Positions 23,101 to 30,794 of a stretch of 35,117 nucleotides of DNA are shown in pieces. Origin of the DNA: a virus. A program made the position numbers and the translations under genes. Under the pieces are notes generated by a model that was given only the letters and a program-made list of their open reading frames with translations, did not search any database and had not been told where the DNA came from. Each line of letters opens with the position of its first letter. Within the stretch, counting starts at the first letter, position 1. The stretch lies in IMG/VR virus record IMGVR_UViG_3300006810_000164, positions 1 through 35,117 of that record. The stretch is one strand, 5' to 3'.

Positions 23101-23694
23101 GTTGATCTTAGTGCACCTCAAGATTTATTTGGAAAACATTTAAACGTAGTTCATCCTGATATTTTACCAGACCCCTCAGCTTTATTTTCTTCAAGTATTA
23201 TGGGGTTGACACTGTATGCAACAGACCCAGTTGGTTCAATAGGCGATGCATTAACATCAGTTTTTGACGATGCTGCTTTGAGCATGGGTTTGCCTTCTGA
23301 GTCAATTGATGCGATAAGCACATTGCTTTATGCTTCTAATACTAGTCTTTTTATGGAGCCTGGAATTAATCCATTTACTAGAGCATATGAAACCACAGCT
23401 GGCCGAGGTCTAGCAGGTGTGATCAATGGAATTAATTTTAATTGGTTGGATTACCCATGGGAGACTGACTTTAATGCACGTGCTCCCATGGGGTGCAAGA
23501 TCACTTTTAATTTTGATGTTATTCACGACATACCTCCAGGTCTAGACCATAGCGGCTACAATAGAGCTCCGCTTTATAATGTAGGAGAAGTAATGAAAAA
23601 TATATCAGGAGATCCATATAGTGATAATGGAAAAGGGGCGGAATTTAGTTTCAAAAAAGGAAAGTCGACAAGGCTTAAAATAAGGAGGTCATAA
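20155..23694 (+). CDS. Very large baseplate / tail tube initiator protein
   Basis: 1,179 residues, unusually large. The first 400 or so are polar, Asn/Gly/Ser-rich and low in hydrophobic content, like flexible or fibrous sequence. Residues about 630-790 hold a recognisable tail core: VPFYIQDLRTNEIISFNAF, then GRLDEVKIYNNTKRTVAVGF and MWYKINKLTTMLYPQW, which I associate with proteins at the baseplate end of the tube (gp48/gp54 role in T4). The C-terminal part (about 1,080-1,150) has PMGCKITFNFDVIHDIPPGLD, a strand-rich end typical of tail tube initiators. It follows the tape measure as gp48/gp54 do in T4. The role is likely; the exact T4 counterpart is not certain. Confidence 0.65.
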   Translation: MARETLKDFLNKRGSTADSISYIREDSKNGLGIDPNTGDALLDLLNENSGLLGDYLSFLTKEENNSFQIKPGNSEGTSLKRGDSLDIADNQGAEKVFIEQGTNLKSHLNEYSNSGYITNAGGDLSRIVEKTGSPNNHNILKDVEGKPLDNSGKTLSDPEGDASNVVQEINKVFLKNNRFSNVGNNSKNAFAELPANSQNFDDELKLNVQNEFGNYNKDENLVTFNDLKEIGKSLLLSTSGFSEELEKGSRLASGNTGFNSLDIDDLRAKNAKGFPNKNDISVRDGRGDYFIKDPNAKNSKSYGTTYNTEMNFQGKGSDLLNIEAAASMYALKKIASDFFNSFLEKLRIQDRNSLEAEAESIITKNASVDVGTYMLGKSRYTSSVKISNEILSNLLTNTIYPYGDAVDRGLEVIFSNELNNLPVSPRAGSFRTTNKDKNIVQSSGFWLAVSRSILKSFDQIISKYTDESFGISDENQLFLIYKDIIESNKFIQFYNTMAAIGDISLSATDGEKIDIPIPGSSLEGNKRSAEKLGAGKEWAAGMGRYPRGEGRYASELSWNQDASPSMYILPANVIRAATKLNNLYKGVNPARGMLGSSLVDKTYFGLDVDGSYNRIPKEVVKSLEDDLEAEYVPFYIQDLRTNEIISFNAFLTNLTDNIASNHNGVSGYGRLDEVKIYNNTKRTVAVGFILMATNREDFDSMWYKINKLTTMLYPQWTPGSMVSTDGVSKFYQPFSQVIGASPIVRMRVGDIIKSNYSRFALARTFGIGDASVKANPSLESGGSSSIAGAIGSISDGQVGNVLNLVQDVALKLWLAVFGSPMSIGDLIFNSIPMPKSNFKRIVKNLGRDVALKALSGFLINGFANPLAVDNIIRQLRDPDHNWERSSKLGKTREKANDVISNMSSLFPDTGLSDGLSIFSNDDNQSAGLLKMMILKPNTNNGYFSPDTKKTYLIARRLNVRVVDSGLGLEGMPGGKRGYKVKVVDLSAPQDLFGKHLNVVHPDILPDPSALFSSSIMGLTLYATDPVGSIGDALTSVFDDAALSMGLPSESIDAISTLLYASNTSLFMEPGINPFTRAYETTAGRGLAGVINGINFNWLDYPWETDFNARAPMGCKITFNFDVIHDIPPGLDHSGYNRAPLYNVGEVMKNISGDPYSDNGKGAEFSFKKGKSTRLKIRRS

Positions 23695-23999
23695 TGTCAT
23701 TTTCAAGATATAGTTTTTCAAATAGGAACAAAGACTTACTAGGCCGGTCTTACATAACAAATTCAAAAGCTTCTTATAAGATATTTAAGGCTGTCGAAAA
23801 TGGATTAATAGACTATAGTACTAAAACTTTAGAAGTAGGTGAAAGATTAGATCAGCTTGCTGGTGTTTATTATCAGGATTCTTCATACTGGTGGGTAATT
23901 GCTGCAGCCAGTGGAATTGGTTATGCTTTGCAAGTACCACCGGGTACAATTTTAAGAATTCCTAATAATTTATCGTCAATATTTGGAGTAATAGTTTGA
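23694..23999 (+). CDS. gp53: Baseplate wedge gp53-like / LysM-like protein
   Basis: 101 residues, about half of T4 gp53 (196). The core GERLDQLAGVYYQDSSYWWVIAAAS aligns by eye with gp53 of T4 (PEELANAIYGNPQLYWVLLM), followed by a turn and LQVPPGTILRIP, the last strand of a LysM-like fold. In T4, gp53 clamps the wedges around the hub. The short length leaves little besides this domain, as in the P2 X-type tail proteins. AAGGAGG lies before the ATG, and its TGA overlaps the next start. Confidence 0.75.
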   Translation: MSFSRYSFSNRNKDLLGRSYITNSKASYKIFKAVENGLIDYSTKTLEVGERLDQLAGVYYQDSSYWWVIAAASGIGYALQVPPGTILRIPNNLSSIFGVIV

Positions 24000-26900
24000 G
24001 CAAATATGATAAAATATCCAATTATAATGTTGTTAATGAAAATTTTAACAATATCGTTAGAGAATTTGAAGGTTATCTTTTAGGCCTTTCTAAGAATGAC
24101 TTTTTACTTTTTAATGACAATCTTAACGTAGCAGAGCAACTAGAATATCTTGCAGAAGCCGCTAGTGTTGCAGGTCAATACGACAATGATCAAATATTTA
24201 AAAAAGAAATAGCTCCTAAAATATTTGACAGGACAACAGGTGGTTATTTTATACAAGACTATACTAGGTCTTCTCAGCTAAATAGTACAGAAAAAATTGA
24301 CAATATGGGTGAATATCTTCATTTAATTTTTGGTGAAGGGAAAGGGTTTTCAACAGATTCTTTTGATATCAGTAATAATGTAGAAAGATTTTCAGACTGT
24401 GTTGTTGAAGTTGCTCAAAGCGGAAGTGAAGGAAGCGCACCATATGCTATATCTAAAATATTACCCTATGTCAATATTTTAAAAATAAACAGACAAAATA
24501 AAAAAGATAATCAAGGTAATGATATAAAAGATGCAAACGGGGAAATAGTAAAAGAAATATCACACACTGGTTTGAATGTAGAGGAAGACGACGGAGGAGT
24601 AATTTACCCAGGATTAGGAGTTGACCCGGGTAATCCAGGGCCTACTGTCCCAAATAGGCTTACCACACCTTCTTTGACAGCGCAAACAATACGCATAGAT
24701 GGAGTGGGCATCAACGGCCGTCAAGGGTCACATTTGCCTATATTTTTTGGTGGTATTCCACCTATTGAAATGTCTAGATGTGTTCCTTATTTAGATGTAA
24801 AAATTATTAGCACAGACTTTGGAGAAATTGATAGATTAAATCAGGTTTCTTTTATGAGGTTTGTTAAAAATGGCCCTAATGGTGAATATACAACATATGA
24901 TGGAATTGGAGCACTAAACAATACAGCTGATATTATAGGCGAACAAACTTCTAAATCAGGTACAAAAAATAAAGTATCTAATATGAATATTTTTACTAGC
25001 CCGCAAACAATGGCTAATGCAAATATTAATAGGATGAACGGAGAAGGTACTTTTGACCAGACAATTGAAACTAGTCTTTTTGGTGCAAAAAATCAAAACA
25101 ATCCTGTATACGAACCCATCTCACCTTTTTTGACTCTCAAATCTTTTGATGTTAGTATTACAGGAGCAGGAGCAGGACTTTTTGCTTCAAAGTCAGGAAG
25201 TCTTAAATTAATACTTCATGATCGATCTAGAATGAAGGATCTAGCACCTCTTTTAGCAACAGATAGATTTGCAACAACTAAGATACAGATAGAATTTGGC
25301 TGGAACCATCCTGACGGTACAGTAGGTGGTGAAAATATTATAGGACAATATCTCGACGGGCTTAAAGACATACACATTTACCAGGTTGTTGGATCTGATT
25401 ATAGCTTTGGGGATGGAGGTGCAGTTGATATAACTGTTAAACTTGTTGCTTACGGCTTTAGAGAGAATAAAAAAGTTCATTGCGGTGCCGGACCGTTTGT
25501 ACCAATTAATAGTTTGACTGATTTAATTGAAACTGCTGTTTTTCAACTTAACTCAAAAATTAATCAAGACAAAGATTACCCTCCTGAGGTTAGGCAAAAA
25601 TTAAAATTAAACGCAAGAAGTGCTAGAAGTTTAAATTCAATTGTCACTTGGGAAGAATGGAAGTTTATAAGTGAGTATTTAGGAAAAGATAAGTCAAAAG
25701 ATGAACTTTTAAATATTATTAAGGCTGTTTTATCTCCGGAAGTAGATGATGACAATAGTAATCTAGCTGCTGAAAATGCCCTAAGAACTGTATTGAATAA
25801 AGATGAAAATAAAGAAACTTTAATTAGATCGATGTTTGGAAAAATTTTTGGACTTAGAAGAGACTATAGTACTCCTTTTGTGTATTCTTTTCATAAAAAC
25901 TTAAATACAGATGTAATAGGTCTTATTGATTATAAGTCTGCCAATCGATCTTCTATTGTAGATAAATACAGAATATTTAGAAACAGTAATAAAAAGTACA
26001 CAAATTTAAAAGACGATAAACCTGTGACTCTAGGAAAACTTTTAATGTCATTTGTAGGTTGGCCTTTAGCTTCGACATGCGCATACGATGAAGTACAAAT
26101 GATATTTTATCCTTTAAATCACCATGCGGGTCTAGCCAGAGGTCATACTACAGCTAGTTTACCAATACCACTTAATCGTGTAGAGGAAATGTTAATTGAT
26201 CAAATTAATAAAAATTCTCACATAACAGTTGAAACGTTTGTAAACCTCTTAGAAAGAAAACTAATAAGAGATAGAGCACTTCCTGCTTATGGATTTTCAG
26301 AAATAACATCTTTGTCACAGATTGAAAGACTTAAGGATAACAAGACACCTGATCAAAAGTTCTGGTCTATGATACAAATACTTGTAGACACAAACGGGCA
26401 AGGGCTAAATGAGAGTGATGAAACAGATAAGCAGATTAAAAGTCTCGTTGACAAAACAATCCGTTCCGGAACTGATTTGACAGCTGGGAATAGCGAGGCA
26501 TCATTTAATGCCACTCCCGATAATATCAAACCTAGAATAAGAGAACTTTATAACGATCACATAACAAAACTTAAAAACAGTATTGATACGGAGATACGAG
26601 CTAAATGTAAATCTTATTATGAAAAAGATGGACTAGGACTAGCTGAACCAAAATTTGTTCCCCCTAACTTAGCAATGGTGTTTGAAACTGTACCTGCAAT
26701 TGATATTCAAAATGTTGTAGAGGGAAGTTTTGTATCTAATTTATGGGAAGGCGTTAAAAACGGAATTGGTCTAGAAAATAATGAGTCAAATGGATTAACT
26801 GAAAAAACCATTCTTAGAATTCATGTATACGATGAAGAGTCAGTGTCATCACCTGAAGATGCAACTTTATTAAGTGCAATTAATAATAAATCTGCATCTA

Positions 26901-27409
26901 GTCAAATAATTGGAAAAAACAAAGACGAAGAAAGCATAAGAGAGCTTATTGATAAACTATCTTTTGGAGAAATGAAAGAGTACATAAAAAGAAACGTTCC
27001 TACTTTGGTATACGGAGCTAGTACATCAACTGTTAAGTCTTTATCAGTTAGCGCAAATACTTCCGGTGATTTAGCTAACGTTTTAATGATAGAAGCATAC
27101 GGTGGTTTGCAAAACGGTCAAGTCGATGGACAAAGCTATGATACTAGTTTTGAAGAAGTTGTAGTATTTCCTAATACAGTATCAGTAGGGATGTTAGGTA
27201 TGCCTATGATAAGTAGAGGGACAACCCTTTTTATTGATTTTGGGACAAATACTAGTTTAGATGGTATATACACAGTTACATCAGTTTCTCATAACATTGG
27301 TCCTGGAGAGTTTTCGACAACATTGCAGCTATCTCCTACCGGTCAAGGTGCTGTTACATCCTTTAAAGATAAGTTAGCTAATGCTATAGCTTTAAATAAT
27401 TCTCAATAA
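23996..27409 (+). CDS. Baseplate hub protein, very large
   Basis: 1,137 residues from a TTG start that overlaps the previous stop (TTGA), with GGAG 8 bases upstream; there is no in-frame ATG nearby. A beta-rich core begins near residue 385 (LKSFDVSITGAGAGLF, then GSLKLILHDRSRMKDLAP and TKIQIEFGWNHPDG), continues with VDITVKLVAYGFRENKK, and a C-terminal domain near 1,055-1,125 reads VVVFPNTVSVGMLGMPMISR, then TLFIDFGTNTSLDGIYTVTSV and GEFSTTLQLSP. This C-terminal layout is that of tail hub proteins (gp27 / gpD class). The Pro/Gly-rich stretch at about 205-225 looks like a linker. No lysozyme or needle domain is visible. Confidence 0.7.
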   Translation: MSKYDKISNYNVVNENFNNIVREFEGYLLGLSKNDFLLFNDNLNVAEQLEYLAEAASVAGQYDNDQIFKKEIAPKIFDRTTGGYFIQDYTRSSQLNSTEKIDNMGEYLHLIFGEGKGFSTDSFDISNNVERFSDCVVEVAQSGSEGSAPYAISKILPYVNILKINRQNKKDNQGNDIKDANGEIVKEISHTGLNVEEDDGGVIYPGLGVDPGNPGPTVPNRLTTPSLTAQTIRIDGVGINGRQGSHLPIFFGGIPPIEMSRCVPYLDVKIISTDFGEIDRLNQVSFMRFVKNGPNGEYTTYDGIGALNNTADIIGEQTSKSGTKNKVSNMNIFTSPQTMANANINRMNGEGTFDQTIETSLFGAKNQNNPVYEPISPFLTLKSFDVSITGAGAGLFASKSGSLKLILHDRSRMKDLAPLLATDRFATTKIQIEFGWNHPDGTVGGENIIGQYLDGLKDIHIYQVVGSDYSFGDGGAVDITVKLVAYGFRENKKVHCGAGPFVPINSLTDLIETAVFQLNSKINQDKDYPPEVRQKLKLNARSARSLNSIVTWEEWKFISEYLGKDKSKDELLNIIKAVLSPEVDDDNSNLAAENALRTVLNKDENKETLIRSMFGKIFGLRRDYSTPFVYSFHKNLNTDVIGLIDYKSANRSSIVDKYRIFRNSNKKYTNLKDDKPVTLGKLLMSFVGWPLASTCAYDEVQMIFYPLNHHAGLARGHTTASLPIPLNRVEEMLIDQINKNSHITVETFVNLLERKLIRDRALPAYGFSEITSLSQIERLKDNKTPDQKFWSMIQILVDTNGQGLNESDETDKQIKSLVDKTIRSGTDLTAGNSEASFNATPDNIKPRIRELYNDHITKLKNSIDTEIRAKCKSYYEKDGLGLAEPKFVPPNLAMVFETVPAIDIQNVVEGSFVSNLWEGVKNGIGLENNESNGLTEKTILRIHVYDEESVSSPEDATLLSAINNKSASSQIIGKNKDEESIRELIDKLSFGEMKEYIKRNVPTLVYGASTSTVKSLSVSANTSGDLANVLMIEAYGGLQNGQVDGQSYDTSFEEVVVFPNTVSVGMLGMPMISRGTTLFIDFGTNTSLDGIYTVTSVSHNIGPGEFSTTLQLSPTGQGAVTSFKDKLANAIALNNSQ

Positions 27410-27450
27410 TCATATTGTAAATTTTTACTATTTTGTAGTATATAAACTAT

Positions 27451-28512
27451 ATGACTTATGAAATTAAAAAAGATAAAAGATTCAATATTATTATTTCAGG
27501 TGAATATTCACCAACTGGAAATAAAATAAAAATAGACAATTCGTCAATTGACAATATTGATATTGAAAGTTTGAATAGAATTCGTATACTTTCTAATTTA
27601 GAAAAAATTAAAACAATTAAAGAATTCTATTCAAACTTTTTTATGTCGCTAAATTGTCAGACAGTTTTAGACTATAAAAGAATGTTAGGGTTCAAAAAAA
27701 CAAAAGAGTATATTGACTATTTAAAAGAAGAAATTAATTCATCAGTTTGCATGATAACTAGTTATCATTATGAAATATTTCCTCTGAGAAAAAAATGTTA
27801 CTTAGACTTAAATGACGTTTTATATGAAGGAAATATATTAGAAAAACCAATATATGACCACAGTGGTGTGACCGGTAGAACTAGTATTAAAAAAGGATTT
27901 AATTACCTCACACTAAAAAAAGAAAACAGAAAAAAACTAAAATCTACAAACAAAGAAAATATTTTAGTCGAAGTTGACTTTAAGTCTTGTGAACCGTTCT
28001 TTTATTTAAAGTCACAGGGGCATAAGATTAATCAGAATGATGTTTATTCATGGGTTTGTGATAATTATAATATTAAGATAAAAGATCGATCCAGGGTTAA
28101 GCGCGGGATATTAGCTTTAATATATGGAGCTAATGAGTATACAATTTCTAAATTAATGGGAGTAAAAGAATCTGTCGCTCTTGATATTAAAAAAGACTTA
28201 GGCGTAACAGACTTAAATGATCGATTAGAAAAAGAGTTTATCGAAAATGGATATGTTTTAAATTACTACGGAAGACCAATAACAAGTAATAACAATTTAG
28301 TTAACTACTGGATTCAATCTTCAGCAGTTGATTTTTGCTCATTAGCTTTTTTACAGTTTTATAATCATCAAAATATTGCACCTAGTTTTTTTATCCACGA
28401 CAGTATGACTTTTGAAACATCGTTAAAAAGATTTAATGATATCAAAAATATTGTATCTATAAAAGAAAAACATTCAAACATAGAAATACCAGTGGAATTT
28501 AATCTATTATAG
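27451..28512 (+). CDS. Minimal family A DNA polymerase (palm and fingers only)
   Basis: 353 residues. Family A motifs are in order: TGRTSIKKGFNYLTLKKENR (141-160, equal to TGRLSS...NLQNIP of Pol I); motif A VEVDFKSCE (catalytic D176; E181 in the place of the steric-gate E710); motif B R213-x3-K217-R-G-I-L221-A-L-I-Y225-G; Q289-S-S-A-V-D; motif C H316-D317-S318. No 3'-5' exonuclease or 5' nuclease domain is present, and the N-terminal 130 residues are too short for a full thumb. Position 762 (E. coli) is Leu, and the usual Glu after the motif C Asp is Ser, as in T7 RNA polymerase (HDS). K-R in motif B also matches T7 RNAP. A gap-filling, primer or replicative role is open. No Shine-Dalgarno; TATAAACT at 27441 sits just before the ATG. 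Confidence 0.8.
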   Translation: MTYEIKKDKRFNIIISGEYSPTGNKIKIDNSSIDNIDIESLNRIRILSNLEKIKTIKEFYSNFFMSLNCQTVLDYKRMLGFKKTKEYIDYLKEEINSSVCMITSYHYEIFPLRKKCYLDLNDVLYEGNILEKPIYDHSGVTGRTSIKKGFNYLTLKKENRKKLKSTNKENILVEVDFKSCEPFFYLKSQGHKINQNDVYSWVCDNYNIKIKDRSRVKRGILALIYGANEYTISKLMGVKESVALDIKKDLGVTDLNDRLEKEFIENGYVLNYYGRPITSNNNLVNYWIQSSAVDFCSLAFLQFYNHQNIAPSFFIHDSMTFETSLKRFNDIKNIVSIKEKHSNIEIPVEFNLL

Positions 28513-28526
28513 TAATAATTACTATT

Positions 28527-29780
28527 ATGAGAAAAATAAAAGAAATCAAAACCGGAGCTTTTCGTCCTAGTATAGACAGTATAGGTTTAGGTACACATAA
28601 TAGAACAATGGGAAGGTCTAGTCCGTCCACCGGTGCAGACTCTTGGTTTAGTAGATATTCCCAGTCTCCGCCTAATATAGTTTTAGATGATGAAGAATAC
28701 GAAGAAGATGAAGATATGATATTGGAAAATAGAGTATATAAAAACGGTAAATACTGTCTAATAGAAACTTTAAATAACTTATTAGAACAGCCTGACTATG
28801 TTACTCCTTATAGGATTATGGCCGATAAGATTAATCAAGCATCCCAAAAAAGAAAAGAAAATGTTAGAAATTTAGATAGTTTAGAAGACATGGTTGAAGA
28901 TCCAATAGATGAAATGTCTGCCGGTGGCGTTGCAGGCGTTGCTGTTCCTTTAGGTCATACGAGTAAAGGAAAACCTGAGACTAAGTCACAAAGAAGAAAA
29001 CGACAAAAGTACAATAGAGAAAAAAGCTATCCACTTGGTGAAAATTTCCACCAGGATATAATTAAAGAAGGCTGGCGCGAATTGCTTTCAACTATAACAG
29101 CAGGAAATATTGATCATAGAAAAAGGTTAGAAATAGAATACGAGTCGACATTGGATGATATAGCATTATATATTGACTCTAGTAATAAGCATATTAACAT
29201 ATACACCTATATACCAGTAGGTTTTAACGGAAGCTCCGCTGTAATTGATGTATATAACCCACCTAAGTTGGTAGGTTTTATTAAATCAAGATTGCTTTCT
29301 TCTAAATCGAATCCTTGTATACCGAAAACTTTTCACGTAAAAGTGTCAGCTGTTGCTAAAGATTTTCAAGGAAAAGGTATGGGTAAATTAATTTACAATA
29401 TCTTAGCAACTGTTGCAAAAAGCAAAGGTGCAGGAATAACCTCAGATCATAATGTCTCGACCTCTCCATCCGCTACTAGGGTCTGGAATAGTATGGATAG
29501 GAACCCAAACTATACTAAAAGAGTTACGAAAGCAGGAAATGATAAATTTGATTATAACGGATCAACACCTTTTGATACAGAAGATGATTGCAAGAGACCT
29601 GGGATGGGTGAACCTGCTATTGATCATAGCCTAGAAATAATTGCTGGTATTGATGATCAAATGGAAGTCATGGAGAGAAGACATAAGAAATACACATCCG
29701 ATGCAATAAGAATGAACGCATCAGCCATGAGAAGAAAATTAAAGCATTCCGGTTCTGATACCTTTGACGAAGTTTATTAA
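28527..29780 (+). CDS. GNAT-like protein, paralogue of the 4619 gene
   Basis: A 417-residue protein. Residues 1-160 are polar, with an acidic run (DDEEYEEDED, 54-63) and a basic patch (KSQRRKRQKYNREK). HQDIIKE/GWRELL (175-187) fits the prohead protease pattern I-x-E/G and could be an internal maturation site. The C-terminal domain shares a row of features with the 4619 protein: CIPKTFHV, then FQGKGMG (280-286, acetyl-CoA loop), helix KLIYNILATVA, AGITSD, and a D-x-x-G-S-T...DDC segment. It is probably a GNAT-type acyltransferase. The start has no Shine-Dalgarno sequence, like the polymerase gene just before it (14 bases away), with which it may be co-transcribed. Confidence 0.7.
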   Translation: MRKIKEIKTGAFRPSIDSIGLGTHNRTMGRSSPSTGADSWFSRYSQSPPNIVLDDEEYEEDEDMILENRVYKNGKYCLIETLNNLLEQPDYVTPYRIMADKINQASQKRKENVRNLDSLEDMVEDPIDEMSAGGVAGVAVPLGHTSKGKPETKSQRRKRQKYNREKSYPLGENFHQDIIKEGWRELLSTITAGNIDHRKRLEIEYESTLDDIALYIDSSNKHINIYTYIPVGFNGSSAVIDVYNPPKLVGFIKSRLLSSKSNPCIPKTFHVKVSAVAKDFQGKGMGKLIYNILATVAKSKGAGITSDHNVSTSPSATRVWNSMDRNPNYTKRVTKAGNDKFDYNGSTPFDTEDDCKRPGMGEPAIDHSLEIIAGIDDQMEVMERRHKKYTSDAIRMNASAMRRKLKHSGSDTFDEVY

Positions 29781-29888
29781 TAAAAAATTAATTTTTTTAA
29801 TAAATTTTCTCTTAACACAGTAATATATTAAAGTTCAATTAATCATTTAGATTTTGAATATTACAAGTTAGACATTAAAGGAGAAAAT

Positions 29889-30674
29889 ATGGCACTTGAT
29901 TTTGACGCGATTAAACGCAAATTAGACAAACTTAGTGGTAATACTACCAGCAGAAATGTAATGTGGAAACCTGAAGAAGGGCAAGAATATAAGGTAAGAC
30001 TTCTTTCTTTCCCTAACAACGACGGTCAACCATTTAAAGAGCTTATGTTCTATTATAACATTCCAGGACAAAGAGGCCTTCTGGCACCAAGTCAATTTGG
30101 TAAGCGTGACCCAGTTCAAGAACTTATTACAAAGCTTCGTGATGAAGGAACAAAAGAAAGCTATGAAATGGCAAAGAAATTGTATCCTAAAATGCGTGTA
30201 TATGCTCCTGTCTTAGTTCGAGGAGAAGAAGGTGAAGGTGTTCGAATTTGGTCATTTGGAAAACTAGTATATCAGTCTTTATTATCTCTTATGATGGATG
30301 AAGATTATGGTGATATTACAGATCTTAAAACAGGAACTGATCTTAAAATTAAGTGCACCAAAGCACCTGGTCAGCAATGGGCAAAGACTGAAGTATTACC
30401 TGTTCGAAAGTCATCTGCACTCTCTAGTGACGCAAAACAAGCTAAACAATGGGTTGATGACATTCCTGATATCGATAGTATTTTTCAAATTAAGTCTTAT
30501 GATGAGTTATCGAATATCATCAATGGATGGCTTAACGGTGATGAAGTCGAAACTGAAGGTTCAGAATGGGGAACAAAAGGTAGTTCTACATCAGATACTG
30601 ACTCTAATAATGGAGAAAATTCAGATAGCTCATATTCGAGTTTAGATGATGCCTTTTCTGACTTAATGAGTTAA
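29889..30674 (+). CDS. gp32: Single-stranded DNA binding protein gp32
   Basis: 261 residues (T4: 301). The N-terminus (LDFDAIKRKLDKLSG) is the basic cooperativity region, the OB-fold core follows (YKVRLLSFPNNDGQPFKEL, then KKLYPKMRVYAPVLVRG, EGVRIWSFGKLVYQSLL, TDLKIKCTKAPGQQW), and the C-terminus is a Ser/Asp/Glu-rich acidic tail ending in SSLDDAFSDLMS, which in T4 binds partner proteins. The zinc-binding Cys/His set of T4 gp32 is absent: only one Cys is present. AAAGGAG lies before the ATG. The 108-base AT-rich leader (29781-29888) has no clear promoter that I can defend; in T4, gp32 represses its own translation through such a leader. A strong terminator follows. Confidence 0.9.
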   Translation: MALDFDAIKRKLDKLSGNTTSRNVMWKPEEGQEYKVRLLSFPNNDGQPFKELMFYYNIPGQRGLLAPSQFGKRDPVQELITKLRDEGTKESYEMAKKLYPKMRVYAPVLVRGEEGEGVRIWSFGKLVYQSLLSLMMDEDYGDITDLKTGTDLKIKCTKAPGQQWAKTEVLPVRKSSALSSDAKQAKQWVDDIPDIDSIFQIKSYDELSNIINGWLNGDEVETEGSEWGTKGSSTSDTDSNNGENSDSSYSSLDDAFSDLMS

Positions 30675-30710
30675 GTTATATCTAACAAAAATATTAAGTT
30701 TTATATTTTT

Positions 30711-30737
30711 AAGCCCGAATTTATTCGGGCTTTTTTT
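30711..30737 (+). terminator. Strong terminator after gp32
   Basis: AAGCCCGAAT (30711-30720) and ATTCGGGCTT (30723-30732) form a perfect 10-pair stem with a 2-base centre (so a 4- to 6-base loop in practice), running into seven T. This is the strongest terminator in the window. Confidence 0.95.
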
Positions 30738-30744
30738 GTTTTAT

Positions 30745-30753
30745 TGATATAAT
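30745..30753 (+). promoter_or_regulatory. Extended -10 promoter for the 30795 gene
   Basis: TGATATAAT: TG-n-TATAAT is a perfect extended -10 element (TATAAT 30748-30753), 42 bases before the ATG. No -35 box is seen at the right distance, where the terminator stem lies. It is the first signal after the gp32 terminator. Confidence 0.65.
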
Positions 30754-30794
30754 TACTACTAAAGACAAAATATTTGTAAAAAAGAGGTGTAATA

